DNA of 64,000 nucleotides from Bacteroidia bacterium (GCA_030431055.1 JAUIJA010000010.1:1-64000), one strand, 5' to 3'; positions 39,737-50,590 are shown, counted from the first letter of the stretch. The notes: generated by a model from the sequence alone, not told the origin. Numbers and translations: made by a program.

Positions 39737-39756
39737 ATACTATGCGTGCATAGTAT
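39737..39756. promoter_or_regulatory. Candidate MarR operator ATACTATGC-GT-GCATAGTAT
   Basis: Perfect 9-bp arms immediately upstream of the TATATTTG -7 box (39764-39771) and the MarR gene. Confidence 0.7.
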
Positions 39757-39763
39757 TTTTTTT

Positions 39764-39771
39764 TATATTTG
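39764..39771 (+). promoter_or_regulatory. -7 box TATATTTG
   Basis: TAnnTTTG consensus upstream of the marR-like gene. Confidence 0.6.
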
Positions 39772-39797
39772 GTAAAAATTATTCCAACTACCAAATA

Positions 39798-40253
39798 ATG
39801 AAGGATAAAACGATAGATTATGTACTTCGTCTAACTTGGCAAGCCGTTGCTAGAATGTATAATGAAGAAGCTTCTAAATACGGAGCAACTATGGCAACAG
39901 GATTTGCTCTTTTAAGTATAGACAGAGAAAAAGGAACTCCTTCTACTGCTCTTGGTCCAAAAATGGGAATGGAAGCCACTAGTTTAACTAGAACGCTTAA
40001 ATCAATGGAAGAAAAAGGACTCATTATCCGAAAAAAAAATCCAGAAGATGGCCGTGGTGTACTAATTCATTTAACCAAAGAAGGCTTAGAAAAAAGAGAA
40101 CTTTCAAAAAGTACAGTTCTAAGATTTAACGAAACAATTAAAGAAAATATAACAGATGAAAAACTACAACATTTTATGGAAGTAGCTGATGTTATTAACG
40201 ACCTTATTTCAGATAAAAAAATATTTACCAACAAAAAAGATAAAAACAACTAA
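39798..40253 (+). CDS. MarR family transcriptional regulator
   Basis: GMEATSLTRTLKSMEEKGLIIRKKNPEDGRGVLIHLTKEG wHTH. Confidence 0.92.
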   Translation: MKDKTIDYVLRLTWQAVARMYNEEASKYGATMATGFALLSIDREKGTPSTALGPKMGMEATSLTRTLKSMEEKGLIIRKKNPEDGRGVLIHLTKEGLEKRELSKSTVLRFNETIKENITDEKLQHFMEVADVINDLISDKKIFTNKKDKNN

Positions 40254-40254
40254 C

Positions 40255-42645
40255 ATGAAACGTAATATTAAAAAAGTTGCGGTTATTGGTTCTGGTATTA
40301 TGGGAAGCGGTATAGCTTGTCATTTTGCTAATATTGGTGTCGAAGTTTTACTTTTAGACATTGTACCAAGAGAACTTACTGAAACCGAACAAAAAAAAGG
40401 TCTTTCTCTTGAAGATAAGGCTGTTAGAAATCGTTTAGTTAATGATCATTTAAAAAATGCATTAAAATCTAAACCTTCTCCTATTTATGATCAAAAGTTT
40501 GCCAATAGAATTACTACTGGTAACACTACTGATGATATGGAAAAAATCAAAGATGTAGATTGGATTATTGAAGTTGTAGTAGAGCGTTTAGATATTAAAC
40601 AATCTGTTTTTGAACAAGTTGAAAAATATAGAAAACCAGGAACTTTAATTACTTCAAATACTTCTGGTATTCCTATTCAGTTTATGAGTGAAGGAAGAAG
40701 CGAAGATTTCCAACAACATTTCTGTGGAACACACTTCTTCAATCCAGCTCGTTACTTAAAATTATTTGAAATCATTCCTGGGCCAAAAACTTCTCAAGAC
40801 GTTTTAGATTTCTTAAATGGTTATGGAGAAAAATTCTTAGGAAAAACTTCTGTTGTAGCAAAAGATACTCCAGCTTTTATTGGTAACCGTATTGGTATTT
40901 TCGGAATTATGAGTTTATTCCACCAAGTAAAAGAAATGGGACTAACCATTGAAGAAGTTGATAAATTAACTGGTCCAGTTATTGGCCGACCAAAATCAGC
41001 TACTTTTAGAACTGTAGATGTAGTTGGTTTAGATACTTTAGTTCATGTTGCAAACGGAATTTACGACAATTGTCCTAATGACGAAGCACATGATTTATTC
41101 AAACTTCCAGGCTTCATCAATACAATGATGGAAAACAAATGGTTAGGAAGTAAAACTAAACAAGGTTTCTACAAAAAAGAAGGAAAAGAAATTTTAGCTT
41201 TAGATTTAGATACTTTAGAATATCGTCCTTCTAAAAAAGCAAAATTTGCAACTTTAGAATTAACAAAGAATATAGACAAACCAATTGATAGATTTAAAGT
41301 TCTAGTTGGTGGTAAAGATAAGGCTGGAGAATTTTATCGTAAAAACTTCTCGGCTATGTTTGCTTATTGTTCAAACAGAATTTCTGAAATTACAGACGAT
41401 TTTTACAAAATCGACGATGCTATGAAAGCTGGTTTCGGTTGGGAAAATGGACCTTTCGAAATTTGGGATGCTGTAGGTGTAGAAAAAGGAATTGAATTAA
41501 TGAAAGCTGAAGGTTATGAACCTGCAGCTTGGGTTACAGAAATGTTAGCTTCTGGAAACACTTCTTTCTATTCTGTAAAAGATGGAGCTACTCACTTCTA
41601 CTCTATCAACAACAAACAAGTTGAAAAAATACCTGGACAAGATGCATTTATCATCTTAAATAATATTAGAGAAAGTAAAAAAGTTTGGAATAACCAAGAG
41701 TCTATTATTACTGATTTAGGTGACGGAATTTTGAACTTAGAATTTACTTCTAAAATGAATTCAATTGGAGCTGGTGTTCTTCAAGGAATCAACAAAGCTA
41801 TCGATATGGCTGAAAAAGGCTATAACGGATTAGTTATTGGTAATCAAGATGCTAATTTCTCTGTTGGTGCCAACTTAGGAATGATTTTTATGTTAGCTGT
41901 TGAGCAAGAATATGACGAAATGAACATGGCTATCAAAATGTTCCAAGATACAATGATGCGTTGTCGCTATTCAGCTATTCCAGTAATTGCAGCTCCACAC
42001 GGAATGACTCTTGGTGGTGGTTGTGAGTTAACTATGCATGCTGACAGAGCTGTTGCCGCTGCTGAAACTTATATTGGTTTAGTAGAATTCGGTGTTGGAC
42101 TAATCCCTGGTGGTGGTGGTTCTAAAGAAATGGCTTTACGTGCTGCTGATACTTTCCGTAAAAACGACGTTGAATTAAACGTTTTACAAGAGTACTTCTT
42201 AACTGTTGGTATGGCAAAAGTTGCTACTTCGGCTTATGAAGGTTTCGATACTGGAGTTTTACAAAAAGGAAGAGATATTGTTGTAGTAAATAAAGACCGT
42301 CAAATAGCTACAGCTAAAAAAGTAGCTTTACAAATGGCAGAAATGGGTTATACACAACCAGTACGCAGAAACGATGTTAAAGTTTTAGGAAAACAAGCTT
42401 TAGGTATGTTCTTAGTTGGAACAGATAGTATGGAAGCTGGTAAATACATTTCAGAACACGATAAGAAAATTGCAAACAAATTGGCTTATGTAATGGCCGG
42501 TGGTGATTTATCTGAACCTACTCTTGTTTCTGAACAATACTTATTAGACCTAGAAAGAGAAGCGTTCTTAAGTTTAACTACTGAACGTAAAACTTTAGAA
42601 AGAGTTCAACATATGTTAACTAAAGGGAAACCATTAAGAAACTAA
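40255..42645 (+). CDS. 3-hydroxyacyl-CoA dehydrogenase / enoyl-CoA hydratase fusion (FadB/FadJ-like)
   Basis: KVAVIGSGIMGSGIACHFANIGVEV NAD motif; C-terminal crotonase region GMTLGGGCELTMHADR; start moved to MKRNIKK. Confidence 0.93.
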   Translation: MKRNIKKVAVIGSGIMGSGIACHFANIGVEVLLLDIVPRELTETEQKKGLSLEDKAVRNRLVNDHLKNALKSKPSPIYDQKFANRITTGNTTDDMEKIKDVDWIIEVVVERLDIKQSVFEQVEKYRKPGTLITSNTSGIPIQFMSEGRSEDFQQHFCGTHFFNPARYLKLFEIIPGPKTSQDVLDFLNGYGEKFLGKTSVVAKDTPAFIGNRIGIFGIMSLFHQVKEMGLTIEEVDKLTGPVIGRPKSATFRTVDVVGLDTLVHVANGIYDNCPNDEAHDLFKLPGFINTMMENKWLGSKTKQGFYKKEGKEILALDLDTLEYRPSKKAKFATLELTKNIDKPIDRFKVLVGGKDKAGEFYRKNFSAMFAYCSNRISEITDDFYKIDDAMKAGFGWENGPFEIWDAVGVEKGIELMKAEGYEPAAWVTEMLASGNTSFYSVKDGATHFYSINNKQVEKIPGQDAFIILNNIRESKKVWNNQESIITDLGDGILNLEFTSKMNSIGAGVLQGINKAIDMAEKGYNGLVIGNQDANFSVGANLGMIFMLAVEQEYDEMNMAIKMFQDTMMRCRYSAIPVIAAPHGMTLGGGCELTMHADRAVAAAETYIGLVEFGVGLIPGGGGSKEMALRAADTFRKNDVELNVLQEYFLTVGMAKVATSAYEGFDTGVLQKGRDIVVVNKDRQIATAKKVALQMAEMGYTQPVRRNDVKVLGKQALGMFLVGTDSMEAGKYISEHDKKIANKLAYVMAGGDLSEPTLVSEQYLLDLEREAFLSLTTERKTLERVQHMLTKGKPLRN

Positions 42646-42649
42646 AATT

Positions 42650-43840
42650 ATGAAAACAGCATATATAGTAAAAGCATATAGAACAGCAGTAGGAAAAGCA
42701 CCTAAAGGAGTTTTTCGCTTTAAAAGACCAGATGAGTTAGCTGCTGAAACTATCGAACACATGATGAGTGAGTTACCTAATTTCGACAAAACTCGTATTG
42801 ACGATGTTATTGTAGGTAACGCAATGCCAGAAGCAGAACAAGGTTTAAATGTAGGGCGTCTTATCTCATTAATGGGGTTAAAAGTTGAAGATGTTCCTGG
42901 TGTAACTGTAAATAGATATTGTGCTTCAGGTTCTGAAACTATTGCAATGGCAACTGCAAAAATTCAATCAGGAATGGCTGATTGTATTATTGCTGGTGGT
43001 GCAGAAAGTATGAGTTACATTCCTATGGGAGGATACAAACCTACTCCGGATTATAAAATCGCTGCTCAAGGTCACGAAGATTATTACTGGGGAATGGGAT
43101 TAACTGCTGAAGCAGTAGCAAATCAATTTAATGTTTCTCGAGAAGATCAAGATGAATTTGCTTTTAATTCACACATGAAAGCCTTAAAGGCACAAGCTGA
43201 TGGCAAGTTTGATAAGCAAATTGTTCCAATCGATGTTGAACATACTTTTGTAAACGAAAACGGAAAAAAAGAAACAAAAACTTATACTGTTGGAAAAGAT
43301 GAAGGTCCTAGAGCAGGAACTTCAGTTGAAGCATTAGCAAAACTTCGTCCAGTTTTTGCTGCAGACGGAAGTGTAACTGCTGGTAACTCCTCTCAAATGA
43401 GTGATGGAGCTGCTTTTGTATTAGTAATGAGCGAAGAAATGGTAAAAGAATTAAATCTAGAACCAATTGCTCGTTTAGTAAATTATGCAGCAGCTGGTGT
43501 TGAGCCTCGCATTATGGGAATTGGTCCTGTAAAAGCAGTGCCAAAAGCACTAAAACAAGCAGGTTTAAAACAATCAGATATCGATTTAATTGAGCTAAAT
43601 GAAGCTTTTGCATCTCAATCATTAGCAGTAATAAGAGAATTAGATTTAAACCCAGAAATCATTAATGTAAATGGTGGAGCAATTGCTTTAGGTCACCCTC
43701 TTGGTTGTACTGGTGCAAAGTTAGCCGTTCAATTATTTGATGAAATGCGTTTACGCAATAGCAATAATAAATACGGAATGGTAACTATGTGTGTAGGTAC
43801 AGGTCAAGGTGCAGCAGCTATTTATGAATTTTTAAAATAA
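42650..43840 (+). CDS. Acetyl-CoA C-acyltransferase (thiolase, FadA-like)
   Basis: [46 protein letters not shown]. Confidence 0.95.
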   Translation: MKTAYIVKAYRTAVGKAPKGVFRFKRPDELAAETIEHMMSELPNFDKTRIDDVIVGNAMPEAEQGLNVGRLISLMGLKVEDVPGVTVNRYCASGSETIAMATAKIQSGMADCIIAGGAESMSYIPMGGYKPTPDYKIAAQGHEDYYWGMGLTAEAVANQFNVSREDQDEFAFNSHMKALKAQADGKFDKQIVPIDVEHTFVNENGKKETKTYTVGKDEGPRAGTSVEALAKLRPVFAADGSVTAGNSSQMSDGAAFVLVMSEEMVKELNLEPIARLVNYAAAGVEPRIMGIGPVKAVPKALKQAGLKQSDIDLIELNEAFASQSLAVIRELDLNPEIINVNGGAIALGHPLGCTGAKLAVQLFDEMRLRNSNNKYGMVTMCVGTGQGAAAIYEFLK

Positions 43841-43863
43841 ACCAACAAAAAAACTATAAAATC

Positions 43864-45654
43864 ATGGCAGATATATTAAGAGGAGGTCAATTCCTTGTAA
43901 AAGAAACGAAATGTGAAGATATTTTCACTCCAGAAGATTTTTCAGAAGAGCAAGTTATGATGCGCGATTCTGTTAAAGAATTCGTTGATAAAGAATTATG
44001 GGCTAACAAAGAGCGTTTTGAAAAGAAAGATTATGCTCTTACAGAAGAATGTATGCGTAAAGCTGGAGATTTAGGCTTTTTAAGTGTTGCCGTTCCTGAA
44101 GCTTATGGCGGAATGGGAATGGGATTTGTAAACACCGTATTAGTTTGTGATTACATTTCTGGTGCAACAGGTTCATTTTCTACAGCTTTTGGAGCACATA
44201 CAGGAATTGGTACTATGCCAATTACTTTATATGGAACAGAAGAACAAAAACAAAAATACGTTCCTAAATTAGCTTCTGGTGAGTGGTTTGGTGCTTACTG
44301 TTTAACAGAACCTGGAGCTGGTTCAGATGCAAATTCTGGTAAAACTAAAGCAGTTTTATCTGAAGATGGGTCTCATTACAAAATTACAGGTGGAAAAATG
44401 TGGATTTCAAATGCTGGTTTCTGTAATTTATTCATTGTATTTGCTCGTATTGAAGATGATAAAAACATTACTGGTTTTATTGTTGAAAACGATCCTTCAA
44501 ACGGAATTTCACTAGGAGATGAAGAACATAAATTAGGTATTCGCTCCTCTTCTACTCGTCAAGTTTTCTTTAACGAAACTAAAGTACCTGTTGAAAATAT
44601 GTTAGCAGGTCGTGGCGAAGGTTTTAAAATCGCAATGAATGCATTAAACGTTGGTCGTATTAAGTTAGGTGCGGCTTGTTTAGATGCACAAAGAAGAACG
44701 ATTTCAGAATCAGTAAAATATGCTAACGAAAGAATTCAGTTTAAAACTCCTATTTCAAGTTTTGGAGCAATAAAAGCAAAAATTGCTGAAATGGCAACTG
44801 CTGCTTATGCTGGCGAAAGTGCTACTTATCGTGCTGCAGCAGATATTCAAAAAAGAATTGAAATTAGACAAAGCGAAGGAAACTCTCATCAAGAAGCTGA
44901 ATTAAAAGGTGTTGAAGAGTTTGCAATTGAATGTTCTATCTTAAAAGTTGCGATTTCTGAAGATATTCAAAATTGTTCTGATGAAGGTATTCAAATCTTT
45001 GGTGGAATGGGATTCTCTGAAGATACTCCAATGGAAAGTGCTTGGAGAGATGCTCGTATAGCGCGTATTTACGAAGGTACAAACGAAATTAACCGTATGC
45101 TTTCTGTAGGAATGTTAATTAAAAAAGCGATGAAAGGTCACGTTGATTTATTAGGTCCGGCTATGGCTGTAGCCGAAGAATTAATGGGAATTCCTTCATT
45201 TGACGTGCCAGATTACACAGAGCTTTTTGCAGAAGAAAAAGAAATGATTGTGAAGCTTAAAAAAGCATTCTTAATGGTTGCTGGTGCTGCAGTTCAAAAA
45301 TTTGGACAAGAGTTAGAAGAACACCAACAATTATTAATGGCTGCTGCTGATATGTTAATTGAAATCTATATGGCAGAAAGTACAATTTTACGTACTGAAA
45401 AGTTAGTTAAGAAAGTTGGCGAAGATAAAGCTCAAGAACAAATTGCTATGGCTAAGTTGTATTTATACAATGCTGTAGATATCATTAACGCAAAAGGAAA
45501 AGAAGGTGTTGTTTCTTTCGCTGAAGGTGATGAACAACGCATGATGTTAATGGGATTACGCCGCTTTACAAAATATGTAAATATGCCAAATGTAGTTGGC
45601 TTAAGAAACAAAATTGCTGATAAAGTAATTGCTGAAAATGCGTATTGCTTTTAA
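43864..45654 (+). CDS. Acyl-CoA dehydrogenase
   Basis: YCLTEPGAGSDANSGKTKA, QIFGGMGFSEDTPMESAWRDARIARIYEGTNEINR. Confidence 0.95.
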   Translation: MADILRGGQFLVKETKCEDIFTPEDFSEEQVMMRDSVKEFVDKELWANKERFEKKDYALTEECMRKAGDLGFLSVAVPEAYGGMGMGFVNTVLVCDYISGATGSFSTAFGAHTGIGTMPITLYGTEEQKQKYVPKLASGEWFGAYCLTEPGAGSDANSGKTKAVLSEDGSHYKITGGKMWISNAGFCNLFIVFARIEDDKNITGFIVENDPSNGISLGDEEHKLGIRSSSTRQVFFNETKVPVENMLAGRGEGFKIAMNALNVGRIKLGAACLDAQRRTISESVKYANERIQFKTPISSFGAIKAKIAEMATAAYAGESATYRAAADIQKRIEIRQSEGNSHQEAELKGVEEFAIECSILKVAISEDIQNCSDEGIQIFGGMGFSEDTPMESAWRDARIARIYEGTNEINRMLSVGMLIKKAMKGHVDLLGPAMAVAEELMGIPSFDVPDYTELFAEEKEMIVKLKKAFLMVAGAAVQKFGQELEEHQQLLMAAADMLIEIYMAESTILRTEKLVKKVGEDKAQEQIAMAKLYLYNAVDIINAKGKEGVVSFAEGDEQRMMLMGLRRFTKYVNMPNVVGLRNKIADKVIAENAYCF

Positions 45655-45681
45655 TAGCAACATTTTGGTTTAGTTTGTTTG

Positions 45682-45716
45682 AAAAAAAGCTGTCAAAAAT
45701 TTGACAGCTTTTTTTA
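45682..45716. terminator. Intrinsic terminator
   Basis: AAAAAAAGCTGTCAAAAATTTGACAGCTTTTTTT. Confidence 0.75.
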
Positions 45717-45740
45717 TTTTATGTTATCATTTAAATTATT

Positions 45741-46967
45741 TTACTTAGTGACAGGTGGTTCTATAACGTCGGTATCATCTTCTAATAATTCTTTTTTATC
45801 TTTGACTTCTTGTTTATTAAAGATTAAACCTATCATCATTATTAATGCAGATAGCACAATTATTTGAATAATTAAAGCCTTATTCACAATAGGAATTTTA
45901 CTTGCTTCTGGAATACTTAAAAACAATAAAATTGTAATTAATCCTCTTGGAGCAATAAACAATAAAGGCATTAACTTAACTTTAAATATTTTTAACTGAA
46001 TTGCTCTTACTAAATAAATTACAATTAAAATTCCAATCGCGATTTCAATAGTATATGGATTTAAAATTTCTTCTGTTTTCATTAAAAAACCAAATAACAA
46101 GAAAAATAACGATCGAATTAAAAATGCAGCCTCTATAACTAATTCTTTAAACTTTCCTACTTCTCTTTCCAGTACATTAGGTTTCAATTTTTGAATAAAT
46201 TTAAACCGTTGTAACTCGTCAAAGTTACCCATAAATAAACCAAAAAGCATAATAAAAATTAAAGCTGGTAAATGGTAAACTTCTGAAATAGCAAAAATTA
46301 AAATTATTAATAAAATAATAGGAGCAAACTTCACATGATGATCAATTCTGCTTAACAAGAACGCTAAAAATGCTGTTGCGATAAATGAAATTACAATCAT
46401 AATTAGAATTTGTAAGCCAAAATGCCCAACTGTATCTAAATTAATAACAGAATTTAAAGCTAAAAAATTAAAAAATAAGACTCCTAAAATATCAGATAAG
46501 CTACTCTCATAAATAGCAAACTCTTTACTAAATAAGTTTAAGTTACCCACACTCGATATTGCAATAGCACTACTTATAATACATAACGGAATAGCATTTA
46601 ATAAACCTTGTTTATAATCTGCGTCTAAGAAATAGTAAAAAAAGTGACCTATTGCAAAAGCCGTTATAATTAAAGGAACAACTGCTGTTATAAATGTTTT
46701 TCCTACGAAAGGAAGCTTTCGTTTATTTAAGTTTAATTCTAATGAACCTTCTAAAACGATTAAAACTAATCCTAATGTTCCAAAAAACGGCAACAATGGA
46801 TTCAAATCTGGAATTACAATATGCAAAACATCTGTTGCTTGACGAACAACCCAACCTAAAAGCAATAACAAAATTACCGAAGGAATCTTTGTTTTTGAAG
46901 ATGTTATGGTAAAAAAATAAGCAAGAAGTAATAAAACACAAACTGTGATTATAATTGTAATGTTCAT
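45741..46967 (-). CDS. Cation:proton antiporter (CPA family)
   Basis: Multi-TM, KIPSVILLLLLGWVVRQ, LVLIVLEGSLELNL, SSAIAISSVGNL. Confidence 0.85.
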   Translation of the reverse strand: MNITIIITVCVLLLLAYFFTITSSKTKIPSVILLLLLGWVVRQATDVLHIVIPDLNPLLPFFGTLGLVLIVLEGSLELNLNKRKLPFVGKTFITAVVPLIITAFAIGHFFYYFLDADYKQGLLNAIPLCIISSAIAISSVGNLNLFSKEFAIYESSLSDILGVLFFNFLALNSVINLDTVGHFGLQILIMIVISFIATAFLAFLLSRIDHHVKFAPIILLIILIFAISEVYHLPALIFIMLFGLFMGNFDELQRFKFIQKLKPNVLEREVGKFKELVIEAAFLIRSLFFLLFGFLMKTEEILNPYTIEIAIGILIVIYLVRAIQLKIFKVKLMPLLFIAPRGLITILLFLSIPEASKIPIVNKALIIQIIVLSALIMMIGLIFNKQEVKDKKELLEDDTDVIEPPVTK

Positions 46968-47060
46968 GAATTCTCTTTTTTAGCAAGATAAAAAAATAGT
47001 TTCAAAAACTTAACACTCTAAGCTAAAGATTTTATTAAATTTGTTTATCACACATTAACT

Positions 47061-48257
47061 ATGATTAACCCATCTACAAACGGCTGGATTGAAAAATTTT
47101 TTCAAGAATGTGACGGTCAATTTCTTAACTACGGAAATGACTATCATTTTTTTTACGATCAAATTCGAAAATCTGGTTTTATATATGGTTATTGTGTTTC
47201 TATTCCTCTAAAAAAAGAATTATCATTAGAGCGAAACTCTCAAGATGAAATTATAAAAATTGGACTACTTAACGCTCTTTTTTCAGTTTATAATATTGTA
47301 AAACAGAATAATGACGTTGAAAATTTCGTTTCGTTAGCAAATGCTTTTTATAAAACTATCCAACATGAAAATTATAATTTTTTAAACAGGCTATTATCGA
47401 GCGGAAATAATTATTCAAAACTTGAAGCTGTAATTAATAACAGAGTACAAACCAATGCAAATTTTGTAAGTAAAAATTTCTCTCACATTATTACAAATGC
47501 TTTACTTTTTGTAGATGTTTTGGCTTTTCATCATTTTTTAGTCTACGGAAAGATTACTTCAAAATACATTAAAGAAATCGAATTATGTACAATTAATTTA
47601 ATTATGTTAGCTTTTAATGTGAAAATTAATAAAAGTAAATATGATGAATTGTTGATTAAACTTTTTGAAAATTCTTTGCGTTTTACAAAAATTGATACTG
47701 TTCAAAATCCTAACTTGGAAAATCTAAAATTAAAAAACTATCTGTTTGAAATTGAAAAATTATATTTATTAGATTTAACAGAAATGGCTTTATGGAGTGA
47801 TGAAAAACTAGACCATAATGAACAGGAATACTTAAAAGAAATTGCTCTACAATTAAATTTACCTAATTATGACGTTACTAAGAGCTGCCAAAATATAGAT
47901 GAGTTTATACAGCAGTATAAAGATGAAATTCCGTATTTTAACTATTCAAATCCGGTAAAACATTTTTATGATCAAACTAATAAAACAGTAACAAAATTAA
48001 TTACTAGAAACAGAAAGCGATTAACAAAGGAAATTTCTCAAAGTAGGGAATTAATGGTTTTATTGGCTCAATCTACTTCGAGAGAACTTGATGAAGAAGA
48101 AAAAAAGAAAGTAAAAAAACAACTACTCGAAATTTGTAAAACAATTCCATCTTTAACTATTTTTTTACTTCCTGGTGGCGGAATTTTATTACCTATATTA
48201 ATAAAGTACATTCCGCAATTATTGCCTTCTGCTTTTAATGAAAATCTTGAAGATTAA
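47061..48257 (+). CDS. LETM1-like protein
   Basis: C-terminal segment ...CKTIPSLTIFLLPGGGILLPILIKYIPQLLPSAF resembles the LETM1 core; preceding TerB-like helical region. Confidence 0.75.
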   Translation: MINPSTNGWIEKFFQECDGQFLNYGNDYHFFYDQIRKSGFIYGYCVSIPLKKELSLERNSQDEIIKIGLLNALFSVYNIVKQNNDVENFVSLANAFYKTIQHENYNFLNRLLSSGNNYSKLEAVINNRVQTNANFVSKNFSHIITNALLFVDVLAFHHFLVYGKITSKYIKEIELCTINLIMLAFNVKINKSKYDELLIKLFENSLRFTKIDTVQNPNLENLKLKNYLFEIEKLYLLDLTEMALWSDEKLDHNEQEYLKEIALQLNLPNYDVTKSCQNIDEFIQQYKDEIPYFNYSNPVKHFYDQTNKTVTKLITRNRKRLTKEISQSRELMVLLAQSTSRELDEEEKKKVKKQLLEICKTIPSLTIFLLPGGGILLPILIKYIPQLLPSAFNENLED

Positions 48258-48264
48258 TTGAAAT

Positions 48265-48296
48265 AAAAAGCGATACAAATTTGTATCGCTTTTTTA
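48265..48296. terminator. Intrinsic terminator
   Basis: AAAAAGCGATACAAATTTGTATCGCTTTTTT. Confidence 0.75.
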
Positions 48297-48312
48297 TAAT
48301 TCTGTATAAATA

Positions 48313-48942
48313 TTATTCGTAAAAATTTACTTCACCCGAAGTAATATCATACATTGCTCCTATAATTTTAATTTCGCCATTTTTTTCCATTTCAGAAAGT
48401 ATAGGACTTTCATTATGAATTCTTTCAATTGTTAATTCTACATTTTTCTTAGATACTTCATCAACAAAATCAAGATTTCCAGAATTTCTTAAACTTTCAT
48501 CTTTTGGTTCTGCAACTGCGTTAACAGCTGGTGCAATTTTTTGAATTAACTTTGTTAAATTCCCCATTTCGGCATGATCACAAGCTCCTTTTATAGCGCC
48601 ACAACTCGTATGTCCTAATACCACGATAAGTTTAGTTCCTGCTAATTTACAAGCAAACTCCATACTTCCTAAAATATCTTCGTTAACAAAGTTACCTGCT
48701 ATTCTTACGCTAAAAATATCACCAAGACCTTGGTCAAAAACTAATTCAGCCGAAACTCTAGAATCAATACAACTCAAAATAGTAGCAAAAGGAAATTGTC
48801 CTTCTTTAGTTGCGTTTACTTGCTCTAATAAGTTTCTATTGGCTTTTAAGTTATTTTGAAATCTTACATTTCCTTCTTTTAAAAACTGCAACGCTTTTTC
48901 TGGTGTCATTGTAGCTTGTGTTTCTTTTGTATGTGCTTTCAT
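48313..48942 (-). CDS. Beta-class carbonic anhydrase
   Basis: ATILSCIDSRVSAELVFDQGLGDIFSVRIAGN, GHTSCGAIKGA. Confidence 0.94.
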   Translation of the reverse strand: MKAHTKETQATMTPEKALQFLKEGNVRFQNNLKANRNLLEQVNATKEGQFPFATILSCIDSRVSAELVFDQGLGDIFSVRIAGNFVNEDILGSMEFACKLAGTKLIVVLGHTSCGAIKGACDHAEMGNLTKLIQKIAPAVNAVAEPKDESLRNSGNLDFVDEVSKKNVELTIERIHNESPILSEMEKNGEIKIIGAMYDITSGEVNFYE

Positions 48943-48948
48943 TTTATC

Positions 48949-50541
48949 TTAATTTGATCCGTTAGTTTTAATTTTGTCTAATTTTAAAAAGTTTGTAAAA
49001 CTCTCGATATTGTCAACATCTCCTCTTTCTGATTGAATATGAACCCAAATGTTCTTATTTCTTGCTTGAATTAAGAAATTATCTAAAATTTCAACAATAT
49101 CATAATCTAGAAAAACAGTTTTTCTAATGTCTAAATTTAATCTTGAATTTTCTGGCAAACTAAATAACTCACTCTGAATTGCAGCTTTATTTAAAAATGT
49201 AACTTCTTCAGCTAAAGTCATTTTTACAGTTAAATTGTCATTTGCAGCTTGTTCTTTATGTAAAAAGTGAGAGTTTTGATAACTTTTAATTGCTATTACA
49301 ACTAATCCTGCTGCTAATCCTAAACCTACACCAATTAATAAATCGGTAAAAACAATTCCTAAAACTGTAATGATAAATGGAATAAACTGTTTCCAACCTA
49401 ATTTATACATTTTTGAAAACAAACTTGGGTTTGCTAGCTTATATCCTACGATTAATAAAACTGCAGCTAAAACAGATAAAGGGATTTTATTTAATAATGT
49501 AGGAATTAAAATTACAGAAAGTAATAATAAAAAACCGTGAATTATAGTAGATAACTTAGATTTTGCTGAAGATTGAATATTAGCGGAACTTCTTACAATC
49601 ACCTGAGTTACTGGTAAACCACCTATTAAACCAGAAATCATATTTCCTGTTCCTTGAGCTATTAATTCTCTGTTTGTAGGCGTAACATTTTTTTCAGGAT
49701 CAAGTTTATCAGTAGCTTCAACACTTAAAAGAGTTTCAATACTTGCTACAACCGCTATTGTAAAGGCTGTAACCCAAACTTTATAATTTGTAATGACTGA
49801 AAAATTTGGCGAACTAAATTGGTCTAAAAAATCTGAAACACTGTTAGGTATAGGAACATTAACCAAGTGACTACTTCCTATTGAAAATGTACTATGATTT
49901 AAAGTAAACACAAAAAATAGTATACCTAAAACAACTGCAACTAGAGGTCCTTGAATAAGTTGAAAAATACGTCCTTTTTTTGACAATACTTTATCCCACA
50001 ATAATAAAACACCTAAACTGATAAAACCAATTAAAGCTGCACCAGGATGAACGTGTTCTATTGTATTAAATAATTCATCAAAAGTATTATGACCATCTGA
50101 TTCAAAAAATTCTAAGTCCCAAGCTGAACTTTCGTCATATCCAAAAAAGTTTGGAATTTGCTTTAAAATAATAATTAATCCAATTCCTGTAAGCATTCCT
50201 TTAATTACAGATGACGGAAAATAATAACCAATTACACCTGCTTTAGCAATACCTAATAAAATTTGGAATGCACCTGCTATAACAACTGCAAGTAAGAAGT
50301 TATTAAAACCTCCTAAATCGCCTATTGCAACGATTACAATAGCTGCTAAACCCGCTGCTGGACCACTAACCCCTAACCTGGAACCACTAATTGCACCAAC
50401 AACAACTCCACCAATAATACCAGCGATAAGCCCTGAAAAAAGAGGTGCACCACTGGCTAATGCAATACCTAAACACAAAGGTAAAGCTATAAAGAAAACA
50501 ACAATACTCGCCGGAATATCGTTCTTTAAATATTTAAACAT
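48949..50541 (-). CDS. SulP family transporter (putative bicarbonate/anion)
   Basis: FKYLKNDIPASIVVFFIALPLCLGIALASGAPLFSGLIAGIIGG; adjacent carbonic anhydrase. Confidence 0.9.
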   Translation of the reverse strand: MFKYLKNDIPASIVVFFIALPLCLGIALASGAPLFSGLIAGIIGGVVVGAISGSRLGVSGPAAGLAAIVIVAIGDLGGFNNFLLAVVIAGAFQILLGIAKAGVIGYYFPSSVIKGMLTGIGLIIILKQIPNFFGYDESSAWDLEFFESDGHNTFDELFNTIEHVHPGAALIGFISLGVLLLWDKVLSKKGRIFQLIQGPLVAVVLGILFFVFTLNHSTFSIGSSHLVNVPIPNSVSDFLDQFSSPNFSVITNYKVWVTAFTIAVVASIETLLSVEATDKLDPEKNVTPTNRELIAQGTGNMISGLIGGLPVTQVIVRSSANIQSSAKSKLSTIIHGFLLLLSVILIPTLLNKIPLSVLAAVLLIVGYKLANPSLFSKMYKLGWKQFIPFIITVLGIVFTDLLIGVGLGLAAGLVVIAIKSYQNSHFLHKEQAANDNLTVKMTLAEEVTFLNKAAIQSELFSLPENSRLNLDIRKTVFLDYDIVEILDNFLIQARNKNIWVHIQSERGDVDNIESFTNFLKLDKIKTNGSN

Positions 50542-50590
50542 AAATTTGATTTTTTAATTTAAAAACTTTTTAATAAGACTAACTACGTTT

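Noticed and set aside
44327-44515. Overlapping same-strand ORF in the acyl-CoA dehydrogenase gene (also 56217-56435 and 57147-57359 in the JAMM-like gene)
   Set aside because: Alternative-frame ORFs inside clear genes without supporting features.
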